This document shows positions 34,108-42,499 of a stretch of DNA of 64,000 nt, piece by piece. Position 1 is the stretch's first letter. Every line of letters starts with the position of its first letter. This DNA is from Pseudomonadota bacterium (lineage in GTDB: Bacteria; Pseudomonadota; Gammaproteobacteria; Steroidobacterales; Steroidobacteraceae): positions 1-64,000 of the forward strand of contig JAEZFW010000073.1 in NCBI GenBank assembly GCA_023417315.1, given 5' to 3'. The notes below the pieces were generated by a model that saw only the letters and a list, made by a program, of their open reading frames with translations, was not told the origin of the DNA and searched no databases. A program made the translations under genes and the position numbers.

Positions 34108-35400
34108 TTGCAACTCCGCGCGTAACGCTCCGAGTGAGGCTTCTAGTTCCTTCTCTTGCCGCGGGCGCGCCAAAAGCGTCGCTAACGCGGGCGGAACCGG
34201 CACTTCCCGCCCGGTTTGAGCTTCAACGATATCGTTGAACTTGGCCGGATGCGCCGTCGACACGATCACCCAATGGCCGCGCGCACCTCGCGCCAGCAAG
34301 CGTCGAAACACCTTGGCCGCGGTCGCGGTATGGGGACACCACAATTGGTCCAGCTCGTGAGAGTCGCGCCGGATCGTAGCGCGAATTTCGATGTCATCGA
34401 CGCTCGAAGCGCCGATCTGACCCTGCAGCTCCTCGAAATCCGGATGCAACGAGCGGAGTCGTTCCATGTTGCTGGGATTTCCGACGTCCATTGCCGAGGC
34501 AAGTGTTGCAACGCTCGGCTTCGGAAGCCACTCACCTGTGCGCAAGAATTCCGAGATCGTTTGATTCGCGTTCGTGGCCAATACGATCTCGCCGATCGGC
34601 AGGCCCACGTGACGCGCCCAGATACAGGCTAATGAGTTTCCTAAGTTTCCCGCGGGGATGATGAAGTTCGCGCGGCGTCCCGTTTCGCGCCACAAGTCGA
34701 GTCCGGCCTTCGCGTAGTACACCATCTGCGGTAACAGACGACCGACATTGATGCTGTTGGCGGAGGATAGCCGATGCGTCTCTCCGAGCGCTGGATCCAG
34801 GAACGCTTCCTTCACCATGCGCTGGCAGTCATCGAACGTTCCGCGCACGGCGAAAGTGCTTACGTTGTCGCCCCAGCATGCGAGCTGGTGTGCCTGTCGT
34901 TCCGACACCAGACCCTTCGGATACAGCACGACGACTTCGATCCCAGGTCTGTTGTGGAACGCTGCCGCGACCGCAGCGCCTGTATCACCCGAGGTCGCGA
35001 CGAGGATCGTGAGCTTTCGCGAATCGTTACGGCGGATACGCTCCAATGACGCAGCGAGAAAACGCGCACCGAAATCTTTGAAGGCCGACGTCGGCCCATG
35101 AAACAGCTCGAGCACGGACGCCGGTGCCGGAGCCTTGTCGAGTGGCACGAGCGGGGCCGGGAAGTTGAACGCATCGCGACAGATCTCAGGCAAGGAGTCC
35201 GCGAGCGGATCGCCTTCGGCGAACGGCGCGATCAAGCGAGCGGCGATCTCAGGCAATTCGGAAGTGCCATCGAATTGACGCGGCACGAAGTGCGGAAACT
35301 GCTCCGGGATGTACAAGCCACCATCCGGTGCGATGCCGCGTGCGATCGCTTCCCCGAGCAGAACGCGGTGTTCAGGATTTCGAGTGCTGATGTAGTGCAT
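34102..35400 (-). CDS. thrC: Threonine synthase
   Basis: A 432-residue PLP enzyme converting O-phosphohomoserine to threonine. PLP lysine K108 in 'FHGPTSAFKDFG'. 'SGDTGAAVAAAFHNRPGIEV' and 'IIPAGNLGNSLA' bind the cofactor phosphate. The N-terminus 'MHYISTRNPEHRV' and the length place it with the E. coli-type enzymes. Last gene of thrABC, 18 bp after thrB. Its stop codon is in a repeat array. Confidence 0.95.
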   Translation of the reverse strand: MHYISTRNPEHRVLLGEAIARGIAPDGGLYIPEQFPHFVPRQFDGTSELPEIAARLIAPFAEGDPLADSLPEICRDAFNFPAPLVPLDKAPAPASVLELFHGPTSAFKDFGARFLAASLERIRRNDSRKLTILVATSGDTGAAVAAAFHNRPGIEVVVLYPKGLVSERQAHQLACWGDNVSTFAVRGTFDDCQRMVKEAFLDPALGETHRLSSANSINVGRLLPQMVYYAKAGLDLWRETGRRANFIIPAGNLGNSLACIWARHVGLPIGEIVLATNANQTISEFLRTGEWLPKPSVATLASAMDVGNPSNMERLRSLHPDFEELQGQIGASSVDDIEIRATIRRDSHELDQLWCPHTATAAKVFRRLLARGARGHWVIVSTAHPAKFNDIVEAQTGREVPVPPALATLLARPRQEKELEASLGALRAELQE

Positions 35401-35418
35401 GCGAGCGATCGTTCCGCA

Positions 35419-36348
35419 TCAGTCGACGATGTGTGCGCCTGTCGGTTCGAGCGAGGAGATCCACGCGTCGCTCTCGAGCCCGTGCGCCTTGAATCCCGCG
35501 ACCATCGCCTCGCGAATGCGATCGCCGTCCCTCTGTTCGCACCACGCGAAGATCGTGGGACCCGCACCCGAGATCGAGCAGCCTAACGCGCCGTTTCCCA
35601 TCGCACCGTCCTTGACGGCTTGGAAGCCCGGAATGAGCACTTTGCGTTGCGGCTCGATGACGACGTCTTCGAGCGATTCGCGAATCAATTGCAGATCGCC
35701 CGTGAAACACCCGGTGAGGAAGCCTGCCAGATTCGCCGATTGCCAAATGACATTCGATAGATCGATCGAGCGGTTCAAGATCTCGCGCGCCTGCCGGGTC
35801 GATAACATCATGTGCGGATGGACGAGCACGCAGCGCACGTCAGGAGGCACCGGAATCTGCTTCACGTTCGGATTGTCGATTCCTACGGTGAGCACCAATC
35901 CTCCAAATAGCGATGGTGCGATGTTGTCGACATGAACGGAGCCGCTCGCCACAGCCTCGCCCTTCATCGCGAACTTCAACAGCGCTAGCTTATCGAGCGG
36001 TGATTTCAATAATCCATTCGCAGCGACCACCCCAGCGACCGCCGAGGCCGCTGAACCGCCCAGTCCGGAACCCAGCGGGATGCCCTTTTCGATCGCAAGC
36101 TCGATGCCGAAATCCAGTTCCAGCTCGCGAACCATGCTGAGCACCGCCATCCCAGCGGTATTGCGCTCGGGATCTTTCGGTAGATCCGCGCTCGTTCCCA
36201 TGATGGATGCGATCCGTACCGTACGCTCGGGAATACGTCGCGCAGTGACTCGATCGCCGATCGTCTGGAAGCTGTGACCCAGCACGTCGAAGCCAACGGC
36301 TACGTTGCCGATGCTCGCTGGTGCAAATGCGGTGATGACGTCACTCAT
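35419..36348 (-). CDS. thrB: Homoserine kinase
   Basis: A 309-residue GHMP kinase phosphorylating homoserine. ATP-binding motif 'IPLGSGLGGSAASAVAG' near residue 90. The N-terminal 'APASIGNVAVGFDVLGHS' and C-terminal 'GNGALGCSISGAGPTIFAW' are the other GHMP blocks. The start ATG at 36348 is 3 bp after the thrA stop, so translation is probably coupled. Confidence 0.95.
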   Translation of the reverse strand: MSDVITAFAPASIGNVAVGFDVLGHSFQTIGDRVTARRIPERTVRIASIMGTSADLPKDPERNTAGMAVLSMVRELELDFGIELAIEKGIPLGSGLGGSAASAVAGVVAANGLLKSPLDKLALLKFAMKGEAVASGSVHVDNIAPSLFGGLVLTVGIDNPNVKQIPVPPDVRCVLVHPHMMLSTRQAREILNRSIDLSNVIWQSANLAGFLTGCFTGDLQLIRESLEDVVIEPQRKVLIPGFQAVKDGAMGNGALGCSISGAGPTIFAWCEQRDGDRIREAMVAGFKAHGLESDAWISSLEPTGAHIVD

Positions 36349-36351
36349 GGT

Positions 36352-38826
36352 TCAAACCTTCGCACCGAGGTAAGCGCAGACGCGCAACAGATCGGCGAAG
36401 ACGCCCCCCGCTGTCACTTCGGGTCCCGCGCCCGGACCCTGCACGACCAGCGGATTCTGGTTGTAACGCTGAGTCACGAAACGAACGACGTTGTCCGTGA
36501 GATTGATGTTCGCGAAGGTGTGAGAGGGTTCGAGCTCCACCAAGCCGACGGAAGCTTTGCCTGTCGCTGCATCCAGTGAGCCCACGTAGCGCAACACGCG
36601 GCCGCGGCTGCGCGCCGCCTGCAAGCGTTCGGCCATCGGCCCGTCGAACTCGTGCAGGCGATCGAGGAACTCTTGTGCCGAGCACGATGCGAGCGCCGGC
36701 GGCACGAGGCCTTCGAGCTGTACATCGCTCAGCTCGAGCCGCAGACCCATCTCGCGACCAAGGATGATGATCTTGCGCGCGAAATCCATTCCAGACAGAT
36801 CGTCGCGCGGATCCGGTTCCGTGTAGCCCTTTGCCTTCGCAGCTCGCACGACGGCCGAGAATGGCTCGGAGCCATCCCAAACATTGAAGAGATAAGCAAG
36901 CGTGCCGGACAAGATACCTTCGATGCGCCTAATCTCGTCGCCGGTCTCGCGGAGGTCGCGCAGGGTTTGGATGATCGGTAGGCCAGCGCCGACCGTCGCT
37001 TCATACAGGTAGTGCGCGCTACCTTGACGGCGCGCATCGTGCAGCCGGGCGTAGAACTCGAGGTCTGCACTGTTGGCCTTCTTGTTTGGCGTGACGATAT
37101 GGATGCCGCTCGCGAGCCATCCTGGGTAACGAGCAGCGACCTCAGAGCTCGAGGAGCAATCGATGATGATGGCATGCGGCAAGTGATCCGCGTGCACGTG
37201 CTGTGCGAACTTCGTCAGATCGGCCGGCTCGCCATTGCCGTTGAACGCATCGCGCCAGCGATCCAACGAGATTTCCGAGCTCGCGAGGTGCATGTGCTTG
37301 GAAGTCATGATCCCGCGCACGCGCAGGTCGAGCTTGAGCTCACGCGACAGACGCGAGATCTGCGATGCGAGCTGGTCGAGCAATACGCCTCCTACGACAC
37401 CGGGGCCGATCAAGCCGATCGAAACGGTGTGTGGAGATAGATAGAAGCTCGAGTGCACCGCACGCAGCGCGCGCGAGGCTTGCTTACCCTCGATCACCAC
37501 TGAGATGTTGCGCTCTGAGGCGCCTTGCGCGATCGCGCGCACGCTCACTGCCGCGGCGCCGAGCGAGCCGAACACTTTCGCAGCAACGCCATGTGCACCC
37601 GCCATGCCGTCGCCCACCACGGCGAGGATGCTGCAGCCCGGATCGACATCGACGCTTTGAATCTGCCCTTCCCGCAGCTCGCGGTCGAAGGCCTGCCGTA
37701 CGACCGCTTCTGCTCGAGCCGCTTCGACTTCTGGGATCGCGAAGCAGATCGAGTGCTCGGAGCTGCCCTGGGAGATCAAGATCACCGAAATGCCGTTGTC
37801 CCGCAGCGCGCCGAAGAGTCGGTGGGCCGTGCCTGGAACGCCGATCATGCCCGCGCCTTCGAGGTTCACGAGCGCGACTCGATCGATGCACGTGATGCCT
37901 TTCACCGCGAGCTGCGACGTCGGTTTCTCGCAGATCAGCGTGCCCGGCTTCTCGGGCGCGAAAGTATTGCGAATCCAGATTGGAATGCCTTTCGAGACCG
38001 CGGGTGCCATCGTCTGTGGATGGATCACTTTCGCACCGAAGTATGCGAGCTCCATCGCCTCGTTATAGGACAACGAATCGATGACCTTCGCGTCCGGCAC
38101 CAAGCGCGGATCCGCGCTCAACACGCCGTCGACATCCGTCCAAATGTGGATCTCTTCGGCATCGAGCAACGCACCGAAGATGGAACCGGAGAAGTCGCTG
38201 CCGTTGCGACCCAACGTCGTCTGCAGTCCTTTGGGATCGCGCGCGATGAAGCCGGTGATGATGAGCGTCGCCGGTTCGTTGGGTATCACGCGAGCGGCGT
38301 TCGCACGCGATGCGTCCCACTGAACGGCCGGACCGAGCGGACCCCATTCCACGCACACGACATCGCGAGCGTCGATCCACAGGACATTGCCTGGACGGCG
38401 TCCCCGACTGCGCAGGTATTCATGGAACAGCCGTGTGGACCAGATTTCCCCGTATCCTGCCACGAGGTCACGTACGATCTGCGATGCCGAGCGAATGAGT
38501 TGCACGGTCTGCAGGATGCCGAGAATGTCGCGGCAATCCTCGGCGAAGCTTTTCAGGTACTCCGCGCGGGCGCGCTCGGAGAGCAATGCTTCCGCGATCA
38601 CGCGATGACGGGTCTGAAGCTCCTCGATGCGACTGCCAAGCGAACTCTCTTGCCGTTCTGCTGCGCTCACGAGATTGAGCAATGCGTCGGTGACCCCGCG
38701 GCAAGCCGACAGCACGACACCCAGCCTCGGCTGCGGATCAGCTTCCAGAATGCGCGCGACTCGTTCCATACACGCAGCATCCGCAACGCTCGACCCACCG
38801 AACTTATGAACTCGCCATCGCTCCAC
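36352..38826 (-). CDS. thrA: Bifunctional aspartokinase I / homoserine dehydrogenase
   Basis: An 824-residue fusion catalysing the first and third steps of threonine synthesis. Aspartokinase domain: K8 in 'HKFGGSS', and 'GRNGSDFSGS' for substrate binding. Two regulatory ACT units follow in roughly residues 310-460 ('LVNLEGAGMIGVPG', 'LAVVGDGMAGAHGVAAKVF'). Homoserine dehydrogenase is at about 470-824: NAD(P) motif 'IGLIGPGVVGGVLLDQL', then 'IEGILSGTLAYLFN' and 'PRDDLSGMDFARK'. The start is GTG 38826. The upstream region shows no threonine/isoleucine-rich leader peptide of the E. coli thrL kind. Confidence 0.95.
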   Translation of the reverse strand: MERWRVHKFGGSSVADAACMERVARILEADPQPRLGVVLSACRGVTDALLNLVSAAERQESSLGSRIEELQTRHRVIAEALLSERARAEYLKSFAEDCRDILGILQTVQLIRSASQIVRDLVAGYGEIWSTRLFHEYLRSRGRRPGNVLWIDARDVVCVEWGPLGPAVQWDASRANAARVIPNEPATLIITGFIARDPKGLQTTLGRNGSDFSGSIFGALLDAEEIHIWTDVDGVLSADPRLVPDAKVIDSLSYNEAMELAYFGAKVIHPQTMAPAVSKGIPIWIRNTFAPEKPGTLICEKPTSQLAVKGITCIDRVALVNLEGAGMIGVPGTAHRLFGALRDNGISVILISQGSSEHSICFAIPEVEAARAEAVVRQAFDRELREGQIQSVDVDPGCSILAVVGDGMAGAHGVAAKVFGSLGAAAVSVRAIAQGASERNISVVIEGKQASRALRAVHSSFYLSPHTVSIGLIGPGVVGGVLLDQLASQISRLSRELKLDLRVRGIMTSKHMHLASSEISLDRWRDAFNGNGEPADLTKFAQHVHADHLPHAIIIDCSSSSEVAARYPGWLASGIHIVTPNKKANSADLEFYARLHDARRQGSAHYLYEATVGAGLPIIQTLRDLRETGDEIRRIEGILSGTLAYLFNVWDGSEPFSAVVRAAKAKGYTEPDPRDDLSGMDFARKIIILGREMGLRLELSDVQLEGLVPPALASCSAQEFLDRLHEFDGPMAERLQAARSRGRVLRYVGSLDAATGKASVGLVELEPSHTFANINLTDNVVRFVTQRYNQNPLVVQGPGAGPEVTAGGVFADLLRVCAYLGAKV

Positions 38827-39159
38827 TGCTCAACACTCTTCGATTTGTAGTTTGCCGAACGAACTCGAGTCGCTCGCGTATCCCGCTATCGCCGTTTTCC
38901 GCTCACATTTCGCATTCGACATCCGCACAGACGCCCGCGCTCGTGCACGGCCAGTAACACGAGCCGATCGAACGGAAAGCGGAACTTGCTCCGTAAAGCG
39001 CGCGAGGACGTCGGGAGGACGACACTCTACTGGCCGGAGCGAAACGCGGCAAGTTCGCGCGGATACGAGACTTTTCTTAGTGTGTAGGGCGCGATACGCG
39101 CCCTACAAGAACGCGCGTCATAGTACGCGGTCCCGGAATATGGAAATGAGGAAACGATC
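38827..39159. other. Spacer between thrA and the AAA/FHA gene, with stem-loops
   Basis: A gene-free spacer of 333 bp. At 39083-39107 is a perfect 11-bp stem (TGTAGGGCGCG / CGCGCCCTACA) with a 3-base loop, REP-like, 53 bp past the stop of the AAA/FHA gene and not followed by a T-run on that strand. A weaker 7-bp hairpin (GCTCGTG/CACGAGC) lies near 38939-38963. The thrA promoter must be here, but I see no convincing -35/-10 pair, and no attenuator-like leader with Thr/Ile codons. Confidence 0.6.
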
Positions 39160-40488
39160 TCAGCGTGACGTCGGAACATCCAATCGGCCGAACGCGACGA
39201 GCGTACCGGAATCTTCCTCTCCGGCCGCAAGCGGCGGCATTCCTGGGCGCGCCAGACACAGTGTCTCGCCCGGATCGGGTTGCTCGCTGGGTGCGTGCTC
39301 ATTGAGATAGGTCACGCGTGCGGGTCCAATCTGGATCAAGTCGCGGTGTTGCAGGCGCCTACGCACGAGCCGCCGCGAGTTCACCAGCACACCGTTCGTG
39401 CTCCCTAAGTCGAGCAGGAGATCTTCATGCCCATCGCGCACGATCAGGGCGTGATAGCGGCTCACGAACACGGAGTCGATGCGCACATCCGCCTCCTCGC
39501 CTCGCCCCACGAGGATGCGACTGGCGGTGAGCGGCACTTCGCGATCGGCCATACCCTGCATGGAGATGACGAGCTTTGCGGGACCACCAAGGGTCCCCTG
39601 CCCCGTTTCAGACTGTGCGCCCAATGTTGCAGCCGGCAAGCGGCGGTCCTGCCACCCGAGCTGATCGATTGCATCGTCGAGGGCACGCGCGCCGATGGTT
39701 TCATCGCCCGCCTCCACCGCACAAGCGAGTGCTTGCTCGCAGAGCTGATTGATGCGACCGGGCACGCCACGCGTACACGCATGGATCTGACGCGTGAGAG
39801 TGTGCGGAAGCAGTGCATCCGGATTCTCAGCACCTGCCGCTCGCAGCCGATGCGCCACGTACGCAGCGGTCTGATCCTCGCTCAACGGCCCAAGCACGAA
39901 GCGAGGAATCGATGAGCCGAACAGATGAGTCATACGCGGCGAGTCGAGTACGAGACTGAGAGAAGGCTGACCGAGCAGCACTACCTTCAACACGCGCTGT
40001 CCATCGATCTCCAGAGATGCGAGGCAGCGCAATTCCTCGAGCACGGAAGGATGCATGCTCTGCGCGTTCTCAACGATCAACAGGCAGACGCGACCGATTG
40101 TGGCCTGATGGTTCAAGAACCGTTCGAGCAAGCGCCGCCGATCGGTCTTGTCCTGATCGTCGAGCGCCATCCCGAACTGACGGAGAATCTCGAGAAGAAA
40201 ATCGCGCGAGCTGAGCTGATCGCGCTGTACGGCTGCCGCGACGATGCGATCGTCGAGATGCGCGAGGAGGCGACGAATGAGGTAGCTCTTGCCGCAGCCG
40301 TGCTCAGCGATGACGACGCCGACGCGCGCCCGGGTCCACAAGGAGTGACCCATGAACTCGAGAGCTCGCAGGTGCTGCTCGCTCGGGAAGAAAAAAGCGT
40401 CTTCAGCGGTATCGGCAAAGGGGGCGGTGGTCAGCCCGAACGGAAGGCCTTCCCCCAACAAAGGCGCGGAGCTAGTGGACTCAGTCAT
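39160..40488 (-). CDS. ExeA-like AAA+ ATPase fused to an FHA domain
   Basis: 442 residues. The AAA+ domain resembles GspA/ExeA/MshM: Walker A A61-S68 ('AEHGCGKS'), sensor 'VVLLGQPSL', and 'FVLGPLSEDQTAAYVAHRL'. Walker B reads 'LLIVENAQ' (E140, N141), where relatives have Asp-Glu, so hydrolysis may be slow or absent. Residues 315-385 form an FHA phosphothreonine-binding domain: 'RILVGRGEEADVRID', 'VSRYHALI', 'DLGSTNGVLVNSRRL'. No membrane segment. It is encoded just past tRNA-Lys, alone. A role in a phospho-dependent envelope or secretion process is plausible but unproven. Confidence 0.8.
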   Translation of the reverse strand: MTESTSSAPLLGEGLPFGLTTAPFADTAEDAFFFPSEQHLRALEFMGHSLWTRARVGVVIAEHGCGKSYLIRRLLAHLDDRIVAAAVQRDQLSSRDFLLEILRQFGMALDDQDKTDRRRLLERFLNHQATIGRVCLLIVENAQSMHPSVLEELRCLASLEIDGQRVLKVVLLGQPSLSLVLDSPRMTHLFGSSIPRFVLGPLSEDQTAAYVAHRLRAAGAENPDALLPHTLTRQIHACTRGVPGRINQLCEQALACAVEAGDETIGARALDDAIDQLGWQDRRLPAATLGAQSETGQGTLGGPAKLVISMQGMADREVPLTASRILVGRGEEADVRIDSVFVSRYHALIVRDGHEDLLLDLGSTNGVLVNSRRLVRRRLQHRDLIQIGPARVTYLNEHAPSEQPDPGETLCLARPGMPPLAAGEEDSGTLVAFGRLDVPTSR

Positions 40489-40649
40489 GCCAATGAACGT
40501 TCAGAAAGCTCGTTAAGTCGCTGATTTTACGATCCCTCGTGCACTCGTTAATCCAGTCCCTGAACTAGACGTTTGACAATAGTCGCTGCGCTGCCCGAGT
40601 ACAAGAGACACGGCCAGGAAGTGACGCACGGGCGCTGCTTCGCAATGAA

Positions 40650-40725
40650 TGGTGGGTCGGGAGGGAATCGAACCCTCGACCAGCGGATTAAAAGTCCGAT
40701 GCTCTACCGACTGAGCTACCGACCC
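40650..40725 (-). tRNA. tRNA-Lys (anticodon TTT)
   Basis: A 76-base cloverleaf on the minus strand with encoded CCA. Acceptor GGGTCGG/CCGACCC, D-arm GCTC...GAGC, anticodon loop CTTTTAA, and T-arm GAGGG-TTCGATT-CCCTC. The outermost anticodon-stem pair is a T27-C43 mismatch, and the other four pairs are sound. Substrate of MnmA, which is encoded at 21.1 kb. Confidence 0.96.
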
Positions 40726-40744
40726 GAAGGATGGCATCGGGCTT

Positions 40745-40815
40745 ACTGGCCACTGGCAACTGGCCAGAGAAGAAGTTCATCTCGCCAGCGGCCAGCTGCC
40801 GGTTGGCCAGCTGCC
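40745..40815. repeat. Short-unit inverted-array spacer repeat (ACTGGCC)
   Basis: Left array 40745-40767 (ACTGGCC, ACTGGCA, ACTGGCC). Inverted right array 40783-40815 (GCCAGCGGCCAGCTGCC, GGTTGGCCAG). The 15-bp loop is purine-rich. It sits between queC and tRNA-Lys. Confidence 0.88.
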
Positions 40816-40874
40816 TGTTTAGGGGCGCGCATGATACAGAAAGCCGCCCGCGCGATCACCGAAATCTTTCGCGC

Positions 40875-41561
40875 TCATCTGAAGTATCGAGTGGGATCTG
40901 CGAAGCCGGCTGCACGGAAGCCATCGCTGCGCAGGCGACACGCATCGCACTTGCGACAGGCGCGGCCCATCTCGTCGGCTTGGTAGCAGGAAACCGTCAA
41001 TGCGTAATCGATCCCGAGCGCGGCTCCACGCTGAATGATCTGCGCCTTCGTCAGATCGATCAGGGGGGTCGCGATTCGGAACTTGAATCTACCCTCCACT
41101 GCCGCTTTGGTTGCGAGATTCGCGACCCGCTCGAATGCTTCGATGAATACTGGGCGACAGTCCGGATATCCGGAGTAGTCGACTGCGTTTACTCCGATGA
41201 AGATCGTTGGCGCCTCGAGAACTTCCGCCCAACCAAGCGCGAACGACAGCATCACAGTGTTGCGAGCGGGCACATACGTCACTGGAATGCCGACCTGGGG
41301 CACTTCCGGAACCGCAATGCTCGGATCAGTCAAAGCGGATCCGCCAATGTCACCTAAGTCGATACGCAGCGTGCGATGAGCGACGGCGCCGAGTGCCTCC
41401 GCCACGCGGGCTGCGGCATCAAGCTCCGCGCGATGACGCTGACCGTAGTCGACACTCAAAGCAAAGCACTCGTGTCCCTGATCGCGCGCGATCGCGAGTG
41501 TCGTCGCGGAATCGAGGCCGCCTGAGACGAGTACGACGGCGCGTCTGTGTTGAACGCTCAT
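40875..41561 (-). CDS. queC: 7-cyano-7-deazaguanine synthase
   Basis: A 228-residue ATP-dependent enzyme making preQ0 from 7-carboxy-7-deazaguanine for queuosine. PP-loop 'SGGLDS' (13-18). Zinc-binding C192, C202, C205, C208 in 'SCYQADEMGRACRKCDACR'. 'SVDYGQRH' and 'FIGVNAVDYSGYPDCRP' are further family blocks. The start is ATG 41561 ('MSVQHRRAVVLVSGG'). The open frame upstream (23 codons) is TTGACGG repeat sequence. It is downstream of queE. Confidence 0.95.
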   Translation of the reverse strand: MSVQHRRAVVLVSGGLDSATTLAIARDQGHECFALSVDYGQRHRAELDAAARVAEALGAVAHRTLRIDLGDIGGSALTDPSIAVPEVPQVGIPVTYVPARNTVMLSFALGWAEVLEAPTIFIGVNAVDYSGYPDCRPVFIEAFERVANLATKAAVEGRFKFRIATPLIDLTKAQIIQRGAALGIDYALTVSCYQADEMGRACRKCDACRLRSDGFRAAGFADPTRYFR

Positions 41562-41566
41562 GAAAA

Positions 41567-41622
41567 GGTTGACGGTTGACGGTTGACGCTCATGCAAGAG
41601 TTGACGGTGGACCGTTGACGGC
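41567..41622. repeat. TTGACGG heptamer array upstream of queC
   Basis: GGTTGACGGTTGACGGTTGACG, then after 13 bp TTGACGGTGGACCGTTGACGG. The units are mainly in direct orientation with only a short inverted piece (GGACCGTTGAC). It starts six bases from the queC ATG. Same unit as the phoP locus at 14.4 kb. Confidence 0.85.
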
Positions 41623-41646
41623 TCAGACACACGGAGAAGCGTAATT

Positions 41647-41701
41647 CATTCCTTCTTCCTTCTTCTTCCCTCGTCCTCCTTCCCTCTTCCCCCTCTCCCC
41701 T
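41647..41701. repeat. Polypyrimidine tract between queC and queE
   Basis: About 55 bases of almost pure C/T (units like CTTCTTC and CCCTCTTC), ending at the queE stop codon. Purine-rich on the transcribed RNA of queE, so not a T-tract terminator. It may be a single arm of the spacer-array class or a triplex-prone mirror repeat. Confidence 0.8.
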
Positions 41702-42385
41702 TCAGCGCCCAGGCGTATCGCCCCACAGATACTTGTGCAGTTGAACTTGAAACCGGACGGGAAGTCGCTCCTCGAGGATCCATTCCGCGAGCGTGCGCGC
41801 TTCGAGCTGTCCGCTGCTGGGGCTGAACAGCACAGTGCATCTCTCGTGCAAGTGCCGCTCGAGCGCTAAGTTCCTGGCCCATTCGAAATCCGCACGATCG
41901 CAAATGACGAACTTCACCTGCTCTTCGAGCCGCAGCAGATCCAGGTTCTCGAGGCGATTGCGCGCCACCTCCTGACTGCCGGGCGTCTTCACATCGACGA
42001 CTCGCATCACGCGCGCATCGACCTGAGATACGTCGATCGCACCGCTCGTCTCGAGCGACACGCGATAACCTGCATCACACAGTCGACTGAGCAGCGGGAA
42101 GCACCCCTTCTGCGCCAGCGGTTCGCCGCCCGTCACGCACACATGCCGTGCACCGAAGGCGGCTACGCGCTCCAACACGGAGTCGAGCGAAGTCCACTCG
42201 CCACCGTAGAACGCATACTGCGTGTCGCAATACTGGCACCGCAACGGGCACCCTGTCAGACGCACGAATACGGTAGGCCAGCCGATCGTGTCCGATTCGC
42301 CTTGAATAGAGAGGAAGATCTCGGTGAGCTTGACGCGAGAGGTGACCGGGAGCGCCTCGATCGACTGGAGTAATGGTGCAGCCAT
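41702..42385 (-). CDS. queE: 7-carboxy-7-deazaguanine synthase (radical SAM)
   Basis: A 227-residue radical-SAM enzyme converting 6-carboxytetrahydropterin to CDG in queuosine synthesis. The 4Fe-4S cluster-binding cysteines C46, C50, C53 ('TGCPLRCQYCDT') use the standard CxxxCxxC spacing. 'FLSIQGES' and 'VCVTGGEPLAQ' bind substrate and SAM. The start is ATG 42385. It lies downstream of cpoB and upstream of queC, the usual order in this lineage. Confidence 0.95.
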   Translation of the reverse strand: MAAPLLQSIEALPVTSRVKLTEIFLSIQGESDTIGWPTVFVRLTGCPLRCQYCDTQYAFYGGEWTSLDSVLERVAAFGARHVCVTGGEPLAQKGCFPLLSRLCDAGYRVSLETSGAIDVSQVDARVMRVVDVKTPGSQEVARNRLENLDLLRLEEQVKFVICDRADFEWARNLALERHLHERCTVLFSPSSGQLEARTLAEWILEERLPVRFQVQLHKYLWGDTPGR

Positions 42386-42400
42386 GGCAGGCTCCGCGGC

Positions 42401-42489
42401 ACGTGACGGAGTGACGAGGTGACGCAGTGACGAGGTCGGAGGGAACCCTCTAATCTGACCTCGTCAGTCCGTCACTCCGTCACCTCGCC
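42401..42489. repeat. Short-unit inverted-array spacer repeat (GTGACGAG)
   Basis: Left array 42401-42440 (GTGACGGA, GTGACGAG, GTGACGCA, GTGACGAG). Inverted right array 42454-42489 (TGACCTCGTCAGTCC, GTCACTCC, GTCACCTCG). The loop is about 13 bp. It fills the cpoB-queE spacer. Confidence 0.92.
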
Positions 42490-42499
42490 ACTGCCAGCC

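Noticed and set aside
37525..38850. 441-codon plus-strand frame over thrA
   Set aside because: Antisense shadow. No motif and biased composition.
38827..39159. thr operon attenuator
   Set aside because: Looked for Thr/Ile codon runs and a terminator next to thrA. Neither is present.
40513..40737. Small minus-strand frame containing 'SVAQSVEHRTFNPLVEGS'
   Set aside because: This is the familiar translation of a tRNA gene in the wrong sense, not a protein.
41562..41630. Longer QueC N-terminus
   Set aside because: The extra codons are translated TTGACGG heptamers. The ATG at 41561 starts the conserved sequence.
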